In this document: positions 62,047 through 64,000 of the stretch, one piece after another | Layout of the letters: each line of letters opens with the position of its first letter | Numbering within the stretch: position 1 is the first letter of the stretch | NCBI RefSeq assembly: GCF_002259705.1 | Contig: NZ_MWWT01000008.1 | Coordinates: 177,808 to 241,807 of the forward strand | Direction: 5' to 3' | Length of the DNA stretch: 64,000 bases | Source of the DNA: Alloscardovia macacae | GTDB taxonomy: Bacteria; Actinomycetota; Actinomycetes; Actinomycetales; Bifidobacteriaceae | Translations under genes and position numbers: made by a program | The notes under the pieces: model-generated | Database searches by the model: none | The model's input: only the letters and a program-made list of their open reading frames with translations | Told to the model about the DNA's origin: nothing

Positions 62047-62074
62047 ATCGTGTCTCATGAGCCGAAGCGAAAAC

Positions 62075-63556
62075 CTAGCGGCGAGCGCGGGTCTTCAGCA
62101 CGACCACAGCACCACCAAGCACTGCCATCATGGTCAGACCTGCTAGAGCGATGATGTCCGTACCCGTCTGAGCGAGCTTATCCGCAGTCTTCTTCACATC
62201 CTTCTTCTCAGCAGTCGTCATGACCTTCGCTGGCATCTTTACCGTCAGAGCGGCTTGCGCCAGTGGAGCGTCCGATCCTTCGAGAGTCAGAACGATGTGG
62301 TGCTCACCAGCTTCAGCATTTGCTGGGATAGTGAAGCGGCCCGTGAAAGTCTCACCCGTAGCGGTGAAGCTGCCGATGAGCACTGGAGTGGAACGGAACC
62401 ATACGGAGTATGCCTTACCCGCTTCGAGGCCACTGAAGCTGACTTCGAGCTCCTGGCCAGCCACTACCTCGGTAGAAGCGAGGGTGAGCTTCACCTGAGA
62501 ATCAGCTGGAACTGGCTTATCAGCTGGCTTAACCGAGTCATCGCCAGGCTTGACGCTAGGAACTTCTGGCTTGGTGTCCGGCTTCTTATCTGGAGTGGTC
62601 TCAGAAGTAGCCTTCAGCTCCTTTATGGTCAGAGGCTCGCAGCCTTCTATCTGCTTTCCGCTCTTCGTCACAGCCGTATATGCACCCGTCTGTGAAACAC
62701 GGACCCACGTAGAACCGTCAGCAGTAGTAGGCACAGTAACCTTACCCTTCGCATCCTTCGTAGGAGCAGGAACAGCGCAGGCCACTGGCTGTGGCTGTGG
62801 CTTTGGCTGAGGCTGAGGTTCTGGTGTAGGCGTAGGTGTCGGCGTCGGTGTAGGTGTCGGCTTAGCAGGCTCAGCCTTCTTCAGCTCAGAATGTGCGAAT
62901 CCACCGCACTTAGCCTTATCTTCACCCGCGAACTGGTAGCCCTTCTTCGCTACAGCATACACGCGGCCAGCAGCATGAACCCAGTCATAGCCTTCTCCAC
63001 CTGCTGGCAGAGATCCAGACTCGGTGAGTGTAGGCGCTGCAGGGCAGGCGATGGTCTTGACAGTAGGTGTCGGCTTAGCAGGCTCAGCCTTCTTCAGCTC
63101 AGAATGTGCGAATCCACCGCACTTAGCCTTATCTTCACCCGCGAACTGGTAGCCCTTCTTCGCTACAGCATACACGCGGCCAGCAGAAGGAACCCAGTCA
63201 TAGCCTTCTCCACCTGCTGGCAGAGATCCAGACTCGGTGAGTGTAGGCGCTGCAGGGCAGGCGATGGTCTTGACAGTAGATGTAGGCTTCAGCTCCGCGT
63301 TACTGAACGCTTCGCAGTCTGCCATAGGCTGACCATTCGAACCGATGGCATAATAACGCCCCTGATAGTAACGCCATTCATATCCATCGCCCTTGAGACC
63401 AGAAAGGCTTCCATCTGCATTCTTTGTAGGAGCTGCAGGACATGCCGTAGTCGTAGCATCATCTGCGTGAGCAGCAGTAGGCAGCACTGCAGCCATGCCC
63501 ATGAGCATAGCCAGCGACGCTACAGCGGTTACTCCAGCTTTGAGTACCTTATTCAT
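62075..63556 (-). CDS. Repeat-containing cell-wall-anchored surface protein (LAQTG)
   Basis: The 493-residue protein has a signal peptide (about 1-31, ending TAAHA), four modules starting with a CP(A)APT-like motif and each holding two Cys about 45 residues apart, a PT/PQ-rich spacer (PTPTPTPTPTPEPQPQPK), an Ig-like domain and a C-terminal sorting signal LAQTG (461-465), then a hydrophobic helix and KTRARR. LAXTG is the class E sortase form. Modules two and three are almost identical, coded by a 213-bp tandem repeat. AAGAAGG lies before the ATG. It probably displays an adhesin-type surface; the ligand is unknown. Confidence 0.88.
   Translation of the reverse strand: MNKVLKAGVTAVASLAMLMGMAAVLPTAAHADDATTTACPAAPTKNADGSLSGLKGDGYEWRYYQGRYYAIGSNGQPMADCEAFSNAELKPTSTVKTIACPAAPTLTESGSLPAGGEGYDWVPSAGRVYAVAKKGYQFAGEDKAKCGGFAHSELKKAEPAKPTPTVKTIACPAAPTLTESGSLPAGGEGYDWVHAAGRVYAVAKKGYQFAGEDKAKCGGFAHSELKKAEPAKPTPTPTPTPTPTPEPQPQPKPQPQPVACAVPAPTKDAKGKVTVPTTADGSTWVRVSQTGAYTAVTKSGKQIEGCEPLTIKELKATSETTPDKKPDTKPEVPSVKPGDDSVKPADKPVPADSQVKLTLASTEVVAGQELEVSFSGLEAGKAYSVWFRSTPVLIGSFTATGETFTGRFTIPANAEAGEHHIVLTLEGSDAPLAQAALTVKMPAKVMTTAEKKDVKKTADKLAQTGTDIIALAGLTMMAVLGGAVVVLKTRARR
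62851..63276. repeat. 213-bp tandem repeat inside the surface protein gene
   Basis: Two nearly identical copies (62851-63063 and 63064-63276) encode 71 residues each. They differ at a few positions, for example WVHAAGR versus WVPSAGR. Recombination could add or remove copies in frame. Confidence 0.85.
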
Positions 63557-63736
63557 GTGTACCTTCTTCCTTCACTTTTCGAGCGCGCTTCCCTCTCTCT
63601 ACGCGCCCTCAGATGGAGAATATCTTCATCTGAGCGAATAGTAATCCTCGAAGGAACGGAGCGCCTCTTCTGCATGGCGAGACATTCATCGTCGTCGAGC
63701 TCAGAGTGTCTGTTCCCACGAATATGCCCATTATTA

Positions 63737-63745
63737 CCCCCCCCC
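63737..63745. repeat. C9 homopolymer upstream of the surface protein gene
   Basis: On the sense strand of the surface gene this is G9 followed by TAATAATGGG, about 180 bases before its ATG. The 63557-63906 gap has no clear gene; a 97-codon open frame across the tract ends in ATGA overlapping the surface start but has no ribosome binding site. Slippage here could switch expression. Confidence 0.5.
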
Positions 63746-63906
63746 GGACTAATTTCCCTACGAAAAGACACGCCCATACGTCCCGCGTATACCGACATGC
63801 ACGACTCGCATATGCGCCGAGCTACTCCCCCGCGCGTGACCAGCACGGCACTTCTAGACTGAGGAACGTACTGAAGAAATTGACATAAAAAGAAGATACG
63901 AAACGT

Positions 63907-64000
63907 ATGACGAAAACGAAATTCGGCATCACTCTGCCAACGACGCTCCTTGCGTACTTCCTCATCCTCATGGATAATTCCATCATCTTCACGAGCTCCG
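63907..64000 (+). CDS. MFS transporter, N-terminal fragment (cut by window edge)
   Basis: The visible 31 residues, MTKTKFGITLPTTLLAYFLI and then LMDNSIIFTSS, match the first helix and the (L/M)D-x-S-I motif of DHA2-type (14-helix) MFS drug exporters. AGAAG lies upstream. The rest is outside the window, so the substrate cannot be guessed. Confidence 0.75.
   Translation, partial: MTKTKFGITLPTTLLAYFLILMDNSIIFTSS

Noticed and set aside
62851..63276. CRISPR-like repeat
   Set aside because: There are two long coding repeats in frame, without short repeats and spacers.

Overview
The window looks like a chromosomal segment of a high-GC Gram-positive bacterium, most likely a member of the Bifidobacteriaceae (inference). 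Pointers are the rpsL/rpsG order, luxS (uncommon in actinobacteria outside bifidobacteria), a large single-chain PurL beside purT, an acn-gltA-icd partial TCA operon, a LacI/ABC/LacZ sugar locus and a LAQTG-anchored surface protein. Most genes are GC-rich with strong AAAGGA or GGAGG ribosome binding sites; one 8-kb block is conspicuously AT-rich. No transposase, integrase, phage gene or CRISPR array was found.

Layout: 1-483, 5' end of rpsG plus rpsL (minus strand). 1002-1949, an AEC-type transporter. 2241-11048, a D-glucarate catabolic island: garR, garK, a DapA-family aldolase, two tandem gudD paralogues, a divergent cdaR regulator and a CitMHS-type carrier. 11594-13498, a GNAT acetyltransferase, tRNA-His and a GT4 glycosyltransferase. 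13574-21867, an AT-rich streptolysin-S-like TOMM (thiazole/oxazole-modified microcin) cluster, all on the minus strand. 22061-33940, purine biosynthesis (purT, C, L, F, M, D, with convergent purK and purE). 34042-39176, tRNA-Arg, a small membrane protein, an ABC exporter pair, an Ohr peroxidase and an SLC13/ArsB-type permease. 39196-49460, dnaG, acn-gltA-icd, dgt and alr. 49645-51357, luxS fused in frame to an AbiEi/DUF559-like reading frame. 51695-59723, sugar ABC transporter, LacI regulator and beta-galactosidase. 59871-64000, sodA, a DUF4143 ATPase, a repeat-rich surface protein and the start of an MFS transporter.

The most exciting content is the TOMM cluster. A 38-codon gene at 21751-21867 (minus) encodes a SagA-like precursor: its leader ends in VAPGG, as in the streptolysin S precursor, and its 16-residue core WCCSCCCWCWINIFNL is very rich in Cys and Trp. 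A strong hairpin follows, then genes for an ABC exporter, a YcaO cyclodehydratase ending in LPYP, a four-helix membrane protein, a SagC-like leader-binding protein, a degenerate SagB-like protein, a true SagB dehydrogenase, a CPBP (SagE-like) protease and an amidohydrolase-fold protein that seems to have lost its metal ligands. Together they would bind the leader, cyclise Cys/Ser to azolines, oxidise them to azoles, remove the leader and export the product.

The glucarate island reads as a complete route: uptake, dehydration by GudD, aldol cleavage to pyruvate and tartronate semialdehyde, reduction by GarR and phosphorylation by GarK, under CdaR. All functions are inferred from sequence alone; no database search was run.
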